NCBI GenBank assembly: GCA_020344015.1
Contig: CP070812.1
Coordinates: forward strand, 2,334,617 to 2,373,824
From: Gemmatimonadota bacterium
Lineage (GTDB): Bacteria; Gemmatimonadota; Gemmatimonadetes; Palauibacterales; KS3-K002
Length of the DNA: 39,208 bases
Direction: 5' to 3'
Below are positions 1-5,964 of the stretch, one piece after another. The notes under the pieces are model-generated. The model made no database searches. It saw only the letters and a program-made list of their open reading frames with translations, and had not been told where the DNA came from. The stretch's first letter is position 1. Every line of letters starts with the position of its first letter. The position numbers were made by a program, and so were the translations under genes.

Positions 1-149
1 TGCTTGTCCGAGAACTTGAGCAGGCCCCGAGATACCATGTTGTTCACTACACCGGCCTTGAGGTCGTTGATGACCCCGGCCGGAATCTCAGCGCCAGCTT
101 CGTACCCGACGCTGGCAATTAGCTGGCGCCGTCCAGAGATGTACGGCAT
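1..149 (-). CDS. N-terminal part of an unknown protein, cut by the window edge
   Basis: An open minus-strand frame starts at an ATG at 149-147 and runs off the left edge, giving 49 residues that begin MPYISGRRQL and include AGVINDLKAGVVNNMVSRG. An in-frame TAA lies just upstream (170-168), and an AGGAG Shine-Dalgarno (166-162) sits about 12 nt before the ATG, so the start is well bounded. The composition looks like a small soluble alpha/beta protein, and I do not recognise the family. It diverges from the GYD gene that follows. That it is a gene is inferred only from the start context and protein-like composition. Confidence 0.45.
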   Translation of the reverse strand, partial: MPYISGRRQLIASVGYEAGAEIPAGVINDLKAGVVNNMVSRGLLKFSDK

Positions 150-306
150 GAGCTTTCGTCGCTCCTGTTATGTCCCGACCTTAGCTGCTTACCGCGCTCG
201 TGAAGAACGCGCCCAGTACGCTCGACGTGTCCACGTGATCGTACCAAGCCTCGGTCGTGATCAGTTCACCCTACCTACCTAGTACTCAGCCGTGCCCAAG
301 CAGCAT

Positions 307-332
307 TCAAGTAGAACACTCCGTAGCTGGTC
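307..332 (+). repeat. Intergenic 26-nt element, copy 1
   Basis: This element lies in the non-coding spacer 150-438 upstream of the GYD gene. It matches 801-826 at 20 of 26 positions by hand alignment, including an unbroken GTAGCTGGTC. Nothing else with clear structure was seen in the spacer except an ACGCTTAGCTC box near 381-391 and the ribosome binding site of the GYD gene. Confidence 0.45.
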
Positions 333-438
333 CCAGCCTCTGTCCAGCCGCAGTAGCCTTACGTACTTCCAACTCAGACTGACGCTTAGCTCATTCGAGG
401 GAGGCGCCTGTACATAGGAGCCGAGAGGGGGCACCACC

Positions 439-732
439 ATGCCTACGTACATCACGTTAGCCAGTTGGACCGATCAAGGTATTAGAAACGTCAAGGAGAG
501 CCCTGCACGGCTTGACGCTGTCAAAGAAATGTTCCGCAGCACGGGTGCGGAGCTCAAACAGTTCTACCTGGTGACGGGCCAGCACGACATGGTCGTTGTC
601 AGCGAAGCGCCTGACGATACGACGATAGCGAAGGTGGCGCTTGCGATAGGAGCACAGGGCGCTGTGCGCACGATGACCCTCCGCGCCTTTACAGAAGACG
701 AGTATCGTAAGATCATCGCCGATTTGCCGTGA
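439..732 (+). CDS. GYD-domain protein
   Basis: This 97-residue protein opens MPTYITLASWTDQGIRNVKE and ends with RTMTLRAFTEDEYRKI, which together with the central GQHDMVVVSEAPDD is the hallmark layout of the GYD family (ferredoxin-like alpha/beta fold, usually 90-100 residues). The length matches a complete single-domain member. The family is small, cytosolic and without an established biochemical role. The ATG follows a purine-rich stretch (gagaggggg). It heads a run of three same-strand small genes (439, 937, 1559), each with its own spacer, so they are probably separately transcribed. The family call is firm; the function is unknown. Confidence 0.9.
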   Translation: MPTYITLASWTDQGIRNVKESPARLDAVKEMFRSTGAELKQFYLVTGQHDMVVVSEAPDDTTIAKVALAIGAQGAVRTMTLRAFTEDEYRKIIADLP

Positions 733-800
733 GCGGTAGTGTGTGGGTGGTTTGGAGCTAAGCGTCTCCCTCGAAGCCTAGAGCTGTGCTCAGACAGCGC

Positions 801-826
801 TCAAGCAGTTCACCTTGTAGCTGGTC
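801..826 (+). repeat. Intergenic 26-nt element, copy 2
   Basis: This is the second copy of the element at 307-332, in the spacer 733-936 between the GYD gene and the lipoprotein at 937. The GTAGCTGGTC core is identical and the flanks diverge. The same spacer carries GAGCTAAGCGT (about 752-762), the exact reverse complement of the ACGCTTAGCTC box upstream of the GYD gene. Both could be remnants of one duplicated leader or binding sites for one regulator; the sequence alone does not decide. Confidence 0.45.
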
Positions 827-936
827 AATCCGCGGGCCAGGAGCACCTCGTTTCACGCCCAATTGCCAAGTGATCCGACGTGGGTGACGCCTGGCAAGCT
901 AAGACTTCTGCGCTAACTCATGCCGAGGAGGCAATC

Positions 937-1443
937 ATGAGCGTGCGATTCATTCTACTGAGCGTGTTCGCGCTCGGACTTGCGAGCACAGCCTGCCAGC
1001 CACCCGCACAGGAAGCGGCAGGCCTGTCTGAGGAGGACGTGGCGGCGATTGAGAGCACTGTCGCCTCGTTCGTCCAAACAGCATTGGCCAATGACTTCGC
1101 AGAGTGGCCGGCACTGCATACTGAAGATGCACTGTGCCTGCCGCCGAATCAGCCGGCTGTGAAAGGACGAGCCGCGATTCAGCGCTGGGGAGAAGCTTTT
1201 TCTTTGACTGAATTGACTATCACGCTGCTGGAGATCGACGGGCGTGATGGGTTTGCCTATGGGCGAAGCACGTACTCGTACTCCGGCACGGTCACGGCAG
1301 AGGGCATGTCTGTACCTGTCATGGATAGCGGCAAGGGGATGGTGGTGCTACGGGAACAGGCCGATGGCTCGTGGCTGATAGCAGTCAACATCTGGAACTC
1401 GGACCTGCCGCTCCCCGAGGCGGGTGCCGAGACCGAAACGTAG
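937..1443 (+). CDS. Putative lipoprotein, SnoaL/DUF4440-like (NTF2-like fold)
   Basis: The 168-residue product starts at the ATG at 937, chosen over a longer in-frame start because GAGGAGG sits 5 nt before it and a signal peptide follows at once. The signal ends STAC, an imperfect lipobox with Cys20. The mature part (LSEEDVAAIESTVASF, then W, H and D residues spaced as in the cone-shaped NTF2 fold, then the C-terminal strand GSWLIAVNIWNSD) matches secreted DUF4440/SnoaL-like proteins. It is a clear paralogue of the lipoprotein at 34116, sharing CQPxAQEA, LSxxDxAAI and DGSWL. Ligand or enzymatic role is unknown; it is probably periplasmic and membrane-tethered. Confidence 0.8.
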   Translation: MSVRFILLSVFALGLASTACQPPAQEAAGLSEEDVAAIESTVASFVQTALANDFAEWPALHTEDALCLPPNQPAVKGRAAIQRWGEAFSLTELTITLLEIDGRDGFAYGRSTYSYSGTVTAEGMSVPVMDSGKGMVVLREQADGSWLIAVNIWNSDLPLPEAGAETET

Positions 1444-1558
1444 CACCTGATCCTAAGAGGCTATTACGTCTTCGTAGCTGAAACGCTGATCTGTTGGACA
1501 GCGGCTGAGATTTCTAACGTCCTTAGCTCCCTGCAACTTTCTCTGAGGAGGACCAATC

Positions 1559-2035
1559 ATGAGTTGGAGACATCGTGCCATTACGGTCGCCCTAGCGGGC
1601 GTCACCGCATCGATGGCTACCCCGGGGCTGGCCCAGAACTGGTCAGGTGACCAGCTTGAGGTATGGGCCGTAATCCAGGCGCAGTGGCAAGCGGCAATGG
1701 AGAAAGACGCGACGTGGCCCGAGCGATTCCTTCATGAGAGCTTCCTGGGCTGGGGCAACGAGAATCCAGCTCCTAGGGACAAAGCGTCGACCGACAAGTG
1801 GACCCGATACGGAATGGAGAACTCCACAACCCTAATGCAGGAGCTAAGTCCGATCGGCATCGTCGTACATGACAACACCGCCGTAGCGCACTACTTCTAC
1901 TCAACGGCAAGCGAGAATCGAAAAGGGGAGCGTGAAACGACGCATGGTCGGTATACGGACGTGCTCGTGCGCGACCGGGGCACTTGGAGGTTCCTTGCTT
2001 GGCACGGTGGTGACGATCCGGACAACGACGACTAG
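1559..2035 (+). CDS. Secreted DUF4440/NTF2-like protein
   Basis: This 158-residue protein has a Sec signal peptide (MSWRHRAITVALAG, then TPGLAQ as the probable cleavage site). The mature domain has the pattern of a DUF4440-like fold: an N-terminal helix (VWAVIQAQWQAAMEKD), LHESFLGWGNE, a central strand with AVAHYFYST and a C-terminal RDRGTWRFLAWHGGDD. GAGGAGG lies 7 nt before the ATG. It lacks a lipobox Cys and is only distantly like the preceding lipoprotein, so it is a second member of the fold rather than a recent duplicate. Export to the periplasm is inferred. The biological role is unknown. Confidence 0.78.
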   Translation: MSWRHRAITVALAGVTASMATPGLAQNWSGDQLEVWAVIQAQWQAAMEKDATWPERFLHESFLGWGNENPAPRDKASTDKWTRYGMENSTTLMQELSPIGIVVHDNTAVAHYFYSTASENRKGERETTHGRYTDVLVRDRGTWRFLAWHGGDDPDNDD

Positions 2036-2097
2036 GCGGCCTTAACCCCAGCGAGATTGTCGTTAGCGCGGTCTGTAAAAGCGTGTTCAGCTGGCGC

Positions 2098-2173
2098 TGT
2101 GGTGTGGGGTAAATAGGCAACCTGCCCGGCTGTTACCCGGGAGATGGTGGTTCGAGTCCACCCGCCACAGCCA
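2098..2173 (+). tRNA. tRNA-Asn (anticodon GTT), CCA encoded
   Basis: A complete cloverleaf can be drawn. The acceptor stem 2098-2104 pairs with 2163-2169 (one G-T pair). A short D-arm has GG in the loop. The anticodon stem 2125-2129/2137-2141 is fully paired, with a loop placing GTT at 2132-2134. The variable loop is AGAT, and the T-stem 2146-2150/2158-2162 is perfect with loop TTCGAGT. The discriminator is G and CCA is encoded (2171-2173). U1 and G73 are typical of bacterial tRNA-Asn. The spacer downstream is decayed DNA, so this gene may have served as an integration target, though no duplicated 3' end was found. Confidence 0.95.
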
Positions 2174-2238
2174 TGTCCCTCTGGACTAGGGCGCGTTATG
2201 TGGAGTGTTCCTGCACGTTAGTCAAGCAGGTCTCGGAC

Positions 2239-2425
2239 CCCGTTTTTCGCCCCTGTAACCCGTTGGTATATAACCACCTGCGCGGCCATTTTCCCGAATA
2301 TGCATACCTAGATACCCTTTCTTCGCCCGTTCGGCCCGCTGACACTCTTACACCCCGTTTCCGGCCACCGCTCAGGCGTTGCAACTAGCCCACCTGCGCG
2401 GACATAACCGGGCGCGGGAGTACCA
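2239..2425 (+). repeat. Two diverged tandem units sharing CCACCTGCGCGG
   Basis: Units at about 2239-2311 and 2353-2425 align nearly without gaps. Both begin CCCCGTTT, carry CGTTG about 15 nt later, then CCACCTGCGCGG (2274-2285 and 2390-2401), then CAT, and end in TACC. In the forward frames both units encode HLRGH, an H-x3-H half of a zinc-finger-like motif, but in different frames, and no complete Cys pair is visible. They are either remnants of a two-finger protein or non-coding duplicates. Confidence 0.45.
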
Positions 2426-2558
2426 AGGTATACCCCTGGCGCGTACCCCCGAGGAATTCGAAAAACACCACGGAAATCCTCACGCCCGAAAACGTACACA
2501 CGCACCCCGGCCCTGGGGGATAATCCACTTGTCGCACCGGCGAATCTCTGTTGATCCA

Positions 2559-2658
2559 CTATGCTCAGACTGTCCGACGACTGCAGGGACAACCGGGTGG
2601 TAGACCACGCGGGAGAAACGCCGTTACAGACAGTATCAGATAGAGCTAGAGCCCTTCT
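2559..2658 (+). repeat. Dispersed repeat A, copy 1
   Basis: About 100 nt beginning CTATGCTCAG align with 4295-4395 with 75 identities and one single-base gap by hand. The similarity probably extends upstream to a shared CCCTGGGGG (2511-2519 and 4250-4258) at nearly the same offset. Copy 1 is followed directly by repeat B. Confidence 0.75.
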
Positions 2659-2676
2659 CGTTGCTCGGCGCCCACC

Positions 2677-2745
2677 GAGACCGCATCTTAGTCACAACCG
2701 GGTGCCCGTAGTCCCACATACCCCAGGCCGCAGGTGACAATCCGT
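2677..2745 (+). repeat. Repeat B, copy 1: gene-end plus gene-start junction
   Basis: The segment shares CCGCATCTT, TGCCCGTA and CAGGCCGCAGGTG in the same order with 3042-3115. In one frame its first part reads TTGCP then a stop, matching STTRCP-stop in copy 2. Its last part is an AGGTG Shine-Dalgarno followed by the GTG start at 2744. It therefore looks like the boundary between the tail of one paralogue and the head of the next. Confidence 0.7.
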
Positions 2746-3077
2746 GTCTGGTCTGAAGCTGTTGATTGACGTACTGAAAAGCCGTCGCGTCTTCCGCGTC
2801 GCCGTGGTCTACGCAGCCGTCGCCTTCGTGATCTGGCAGGCCGCGGAAATCGCTTTGCCGGCCCTCAACCTCCCAGGGTGGGCGCTGACACTGGTCGTCG
2901 TTCTCACTCTCATCGGCTTCCCCATCGCGCTCGTTTGGGCGCTGGTCCGAGGCCATAGGGCTGTTAGATGAACTTGCATCCGAACATCCCGGCCAAGTTT
3001 GGCTCATGGGCTTGCTTGGACGGTCCTACGCCCGGCACGGTGAGGCCGCATCTTTGAGTACAACTAGATGCCCGTAA
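2744..3077 (+). pseudogene. Internally deleted TM/TPR gene remnant (TolB-like or cyclase-type family)
   Basis: From the GTG at 2744 (AGGTG upstream) the frame reads about 66 residues typical of the N-terminal membrane segment of large Gemmatimonadota-type sensor/TolB-like/TPR proteins: KSRRVFRVAVVYAAVAFVIW followed by a second hydrophobic helix. The frame stops at 2971. In another frame, about 2937-3077 encodes FGRWSEAIGLLDELASEHPG then LLGRSYARHGEA, a clear TPR-style helix pair ending at TAA 3077. Family members have a large middle domain between these parts, so hundreds of codons appear to have been lost in a deletion that also shifted the frame. Translated as is, it would yield at most a 75-residue membrane peptide. 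The family assignment rests on memory of such N-termini. Confidence 0.65.
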
Positions 3078-3115
3078 AACCCCATACATAACTCAGGCCG
3101 CAGGTGGCAGCTATG
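3042..3115 (+). repeat. Repeat B, copy 2: gene-end plus gene-start junction
   Basis: The first part overlaps the TPR remnant tail (GEAASLSTTRCP-stop). The last part repeats the CAGGCCGCAGGTG Shine-Dalgarno block and an ATG at 3113 starting MSRLGA, comparable with MSGLKL at 2744. That new frame ends after 16 codons. It marks the lost head of a further paralogue. The remaining spacer up to 3264 shows nothing else. Confidence 0.65.
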
Positions 3116-3264
3116 TCCCGTCTCGGAGCGACGCAAGCCGTGCGTATAACAGAGACCCGATAATGGACAAGTGTTCCTCGCCGAGCACGGGCCACCCGTG
3201 CGGCTGGACTGAGACGGACGCGGGCGGCGGCTTACGCGGTGGAGCACCTGAAGCGGCGGGAGCT

Positions 3265-4122
3265 GTGACGGGAATCGATCGGCGAGCCTTCCTGCGAACG
3301 CTGGGCGCGTCGGCGCTCGCCGCCGTCTGCCTGCCGGGACCGGCTTGCCGGCAACGCCGTCCGGCCGGGGAGCGGATCGAGCGCGTCGGCCTTCAGCTCT
3401 ACACGGTGCGCGGCGAGCTAGCGGAGGACTTCGAGGGCACTCTGGAGCGGGTCGCCCACATCGGATATAGCGAGGTGGAATTCGCCGGCTACTTTGGCCG
3501 GAACCCGGGGGCCGTCCGGGGCGCCCTCGAGCGAACCGGTCTAAGGGCGCCCGCTGCCCTCACATCGGTTCAGCTCCTCGAACAGGATTGGCCACGGGCG
3601 CTGGATGCGGCGCGGTCGATCGGTCACCGGTATCTCGTGGTGGCCGGGATTCCCGCAGAGGAACGGCGTACCCTGGACGACTATCATCGTCTTGCGGAGC
3701 TTTTCAACAGAGCGGGCGAGCAGGCTGGCGCAGCGGGGATTCGCTTCGCCTACCATAACCACGACTTCGAGTTCGTGCTGCTTGAAGGGTCGACACCTTA
3801 CGATGTGCTGCTCGCCGAAACCGATGCCGAGCATGTGTTGCTCGAGCTGGACCTTTATTGGATCACAAAGGGCGGCCATGATCCCCTCGCCTATTTCGAG
3901 AGTTATCCCGGCCGCTTTCACCTTGTGCACGTCAAGGACTCGGCCGGGCCACCGGATCACGCTATGGTGGACGTGGGGAGCGGCGTGATCGACTTCAAAA
4001 GCATCTTCGGCTGGCGCGAGCAGGCAGGCATCCGCCATTTCTTTGTCGAGCACGACCAGCCGCCGGACGCGTTCACCTCCATCCAGGCCAGCTACGAGTA
4101 CCTCAGGCGGCTGGAGTTCTGA
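3265..4122 (+). CDS. Tat-exported sugar phosphate isomerase/epimerase-like TIM barrel
   Basis: The 285-residue start at GTG 3265 is preferred to an ATG at 3163 because GGGAG lies 4-5 nt upstream and a twin-arginine signal (DRRAFLRTLGASALAAVC) begins at once. The body is the xylose-isomerase-like/AP-endonuclease-2 barrel: VGLQLYTVR, HIGYSEVEFAGYFG, YHNHDFEF (metal ligands), ELDLYWITKGGHDP, FHLVHVKD and a C-terminal FFVEHDQPPD Glu. These metal-binding positions are all present. Tat export implies a folded metalloprotein outside the cytoplasm; substrate is unknown, with sugars or cyclitols likely. It stands between the two decayed repeat segments and is intact. A 14-codon frame (ATG 4122) overlaps its stop but leads nowhere. 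Confidence 0.88.
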   Translation: MTGIDRRAFLRTLGASALAAVCLPGPACRQRRPAGERIERVGLQLYTVRGELAEDFEGTLERVAHIGYSEVEFAGYFGRNPGAVRGALERTGLRAPAALTSVQLLEQDWPRALDAARSIGHRYLVVAGIPAEERRTLDDYHRLAELFNRAGEQAGAAGIRFAYHNHDFEFVLLEGSTPYDVLLAETDAEHVLLELDLYWITKGGHDPLAYFESYPGRFHLVHVKDSAGPPDHAMVDVGSGVIDFKSIFGWREQAGIRHFFVEHDQPPDAFTSIQASYEYLRRLEF

Positions 4123-4294
4123 TGCAGGCGCTGCTGGAACGTTACGACGAACCCACCTACCGCTGACCCGCGCTGCCACCTTTAAAGTAGCCGATCCCGA
4201 AATCATCGGAGAAATCGATGCGGGCTGTTCACGTGTAACGATAGGGGGCCCTGGGGGGAGATGGGGGTCAGGTCGACCTCAGGTGATTGATTCC

Positions 4295-4395
4295 CTATGC
4301 TCAGATGGCCTGACGACCGTAGAGGATAGCCCGTGGTAGGGCTAGTGGGAGAAGCGCCGTCACAGACAGTAGGGGGATAGAACTAGAGCACTTCT
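4295..4395 (+). repeat. Dispersed repeat A, copy 2
   Basis: This is the partner of 2559-2658 (see there), in the same orientation 1.7 kb away, with the sugar isomerase and the TM/TPR remnant between the copies. Repeat B does not follow this copy. Confidence 0.75.
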
Positions 4396-4498
4396 GGCGG
4401 GTGGATCTGCCTGTACGCACCCCCTGCCTCGGGAGTCACGGCCTAAGTTCGGCCAAAGCCACTCAGCAAACGGTTACGACACAGGCGGTTAGAGGCGG

Positions 4499-4521
4499 GC
4501 AAGGGATAAGGAATCCCTTGC
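4499..4521 (+). promoter_or_regulatory. Perfect 9-bp inverted repeat upstream of the 4583 gene
   Basis: GCAAGGGAT, a 5-nt loop AAGGA, then ATCCCTTGC. It lies about 60 nt before the ATG at 4583. No T-run follows, so it is not an obvious terminator; a 5'-UTR structure or operator is possible. Confidence 0.45.
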
Positions 4522-4582
4522 GCATTCCCCGAGGGCGACGTACATGTACCCCCTGCATCCCCAAGCAAGGAGGGGCGTGGTC

Positions 4583-5119
4583 ATGCCCGACGCGTCCGAC
4601 GTGACCGTCCACTGGACTGAATACGTCAACGCCTTTTCCACCTTCGCGGTAGCCTTCCTGGCGATTGTCGCCATCATCATTCAGAAGACAAAGGCCGCGG
4701 CGCACCGCAGGGCTGTTGATGCAAGAATCAGTGCCCAAGCCTTCGCTTTGCGCAGGACACTCGCGTCTTGGGTGGATAGGGATTGGGGTATGGGGATGAA
4801 CTTGCTTGCAACGGCTCAGTATCTGAGCGGACATTTCGACGCGACTGAGAAGCGTGTTGAAGATATGGTCAGTTCGGCCCCTGATGCTTGCGAGGATCTT
4901 CGAAGAACAGTTCGGCGTGTGTATGTGCTGTTCTACAGTGCCACACAGTTTTTGAATGAGGGAGCGCTGCACGCTTCCGATAGTACGCTGGCGGCCAATA
5001 CGCCCTACGAGGTTTGGGACGGTCTGGACAAAGCAAAGGAGTTGCTTGAGGAATGCGTTGGCGTACTCGGTGCCGCCGTGGATAAGGATCTTCGTAAAGT
5101 CGGTGCGACCAGCGTGTGA
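4583..5119 (+). CDS. Membrane-anchored hypothetical protein
   Basis: The product has 178 residues from the ATG at 4583, chosen because AAGGAGG lies 9 nt upstream; an ATG at 4544 in frame has no such site. One transmembrane segment is evident near residues 15-35 (FSTFAVAFLAIVAIIIQ), followed by a basic stretch (KTKAAAHRRAVDAR), which predicts a short outside N-terminus and a mostly helical cytoplasmic domain of about 140 residues. The helical part has heptad-like stretches and a LDKAKELLEECVGVLG segment. No family is recognised. Such one-helix proteins are common in accessory regions, and it directly precedes the tRNA-Leu remnant. Confidence 0.7.
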   Translation: MPDASDVTVHWTEYVNAFSTFAVAFLAIVAIIIQKTKAAAHRRAVDARISAQAFALRRTLASWVDRDWGMGMNLLATAQYLSGHFDATEKRVEDMVSSAPDACEDLRRTVRRVYVLFYSATQFLNEGALHASDSTLAANTPYEVWDGLDKAKELLEECVGVLGAAVDKDLRKVGATSV

Positions 5120-5187
5120 GCGAATCTGCTTTGGCCGTACTTTGGCCGACAGCTCGGAATCGTCGGAAAATCGCAGGGAATGAGGGG

Positions 5188-5305
5188 GCCGGGGTGGCCG
5201 GAAAAGTGGAGTGTTTTCCGGCCTTTCCCTGTAGTCGGTTAAGCGGCGTCGGCCTTAAAATCCCTGGCCCTTCGGGGCGTGAGGGTTCGACCCCCTCCCC
5301 CGGCA
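5188..5305 (+). pseudogene. Degenerate tRNA-Leu(TAA)-like gene with expanded D-loop
   Basis: The acceptor stem 5188-5194/5298-5304 pairs 7 of 7. The D-stem GCC/GGC (5197-5199/5245-5247), variable-arm hairpin GCCC-TTCG-GGGC (5267-5278), T-stem (5281-5285/5293-5297) with TTCGACC loop and A73 are all recognisable. CTTAAAA forms a leucine anticodon loop with TAA. However, the gene is 118 nt instead of about 86. The D-loop contains about 30 extra nt including a perfect 10-bp hairpin (5196-5205/5214-5223). The anticodon stem 5249-5253/5261-5265 pairs at only 2 of 5 positions, and CCA is not encoded. GGCCTT...TCCCTG occurs twice (5220-5231 and 5251-5266), suggesting a local duplication. It is probably non-functional, either a tRNA pseudogene or the scar of an integration site. 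Confidence 0.6.
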
Positions 5306-5502
5306 TCTGGGGTTTAATTCCGTGTGGTGTAGGTGGTCAGGCTGGTTGTACGTCTCAGTTGGTTTCCGCGCTTGGCCAGGATCGTCGGGCGCATCGTTCA
5401 CGACCCGCCCCGTGCGGCGGTTCGCAAGCTGGTTCGGGCTGGCCTGCCCGAGCGGATGGACATGGCGCTGCCACGACACTGTGATGATGTACTTCCGGCA
5501 CT

Positions 5503-5868
5503 TCACCGGCCGAACCGGTGCGAATTCGGCATGATGAGCAGCTCGACCTCGTCCCCAGGATATACTGCGATCGGATCGGTAAGGAACTCGCCCGCCCCGA
5601 TGAACCGCACCCTGATCTGGAGGTCTAGCGACGACCAGCGGAAGCTGAACTGCCCGGTGCTGTTTCCGCCGACCGTACCTAGCCGTCGGGGTGCCGTTGA
5701 CCGGGGGATCGCGTAGACCACGGCGTCGTAGAAGTTCTCGTTCTTCACATGAAGCGTGATCTCCCCCCGGGGCTCCGGCTCCTCGTCGCTGCCCGGTCCC
5801 GACCCGGCGCACGCCGCCAGCCCCGCGATCAGTAGCCCGACGCCAATGAGTCTCGGTCGCATCTCCAT
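5503..5868 (-). CDS. Small lipoprotein of unknown function
   Basis: This 121-residue protein has a type II signal peptide ending GLAAC (Cys20), a flexible acidic linker (GPGSDEEPEP) and a beta-rich domain (ITLHVKNENFYDAVVYAI, then FSFRWSSLDLQIRVRFIG and AVYPGDEVELLIMPN). The pattern resembles a recurrent uncharacterised lipoprotein type of Gemmatimonadota that I know only from memory. GAGGTG precedes the start; a second ATG at 5862 has better spacing to it (10 nt) and would remove two residues. It lies downstream of the metallopeptidase gene on the same strand (gap 96 nt on the other side) and may share a transcript with it or have its own promoter. Confidence 0.72.
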   Translation of the reverse strand: MEMRPRLIGVGLLIAGLAACAGSGPGSDEEPEPRGEITLHVKNENFYDAVVYAIPRSTAPRRLGTVGGNSTGQFSFRWSSLDLQIRVRFIGAGEFLTDPIAVYPGDEVELLIMPNSHRFGR

Positions 5869-5964
5869 CCTTCACCTCTTTTGCCGAGGCCGTAACCCGA
5901 CCCTTCACTTTCGCGGCGAACCGACGGGAATACCCCTAGGCGAGAAACTGCGTCAGCGGATCTC

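Larger units (their letters stand above)
2174..2743. other. Decayed non-coding stretch after tRNA-Asn
   Basis: No frame here has a convincing start, length and composition. What can be seen: a diverged tandem unit (2239-2311 and 2353-2425), the first copy of repeat A (2559-2658) and the first copy of repeat B (2677-2745). The base texture (runs of C, many CACAC/ACCCC steps) differs from the neighbouring genes. It reads as remnant DNA of a former accessory segment. Confidence 0.6.
4123..4582. other. Non-coding stretch with repeat A copy 2 and a hairpin
   Basis: No supported gene. It contains repeat A copy 2 (4295-4395), a perfect hairpin (4499-4521) and the Shine-Dalgarno AAGGAGG (4567-4573) of the next gene. 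The remainder has no recognisable content. Confidence 0.6.

Noticed and set aside
290..1558. Integron cassette array with attC sites
   Set aside because: The small same-strand genes and repeated spacers fit the general picture, but no paired RYYYAAC/GTTRRRY core sites were found in the spacers and no integrase is present.
5188..5305. Group I intron in tRNA-Leu(TAA)
   Set aside because: Such introns are 200 nt or more and sit in the anticodon loop; here about 30 nt lie in the D-loop.
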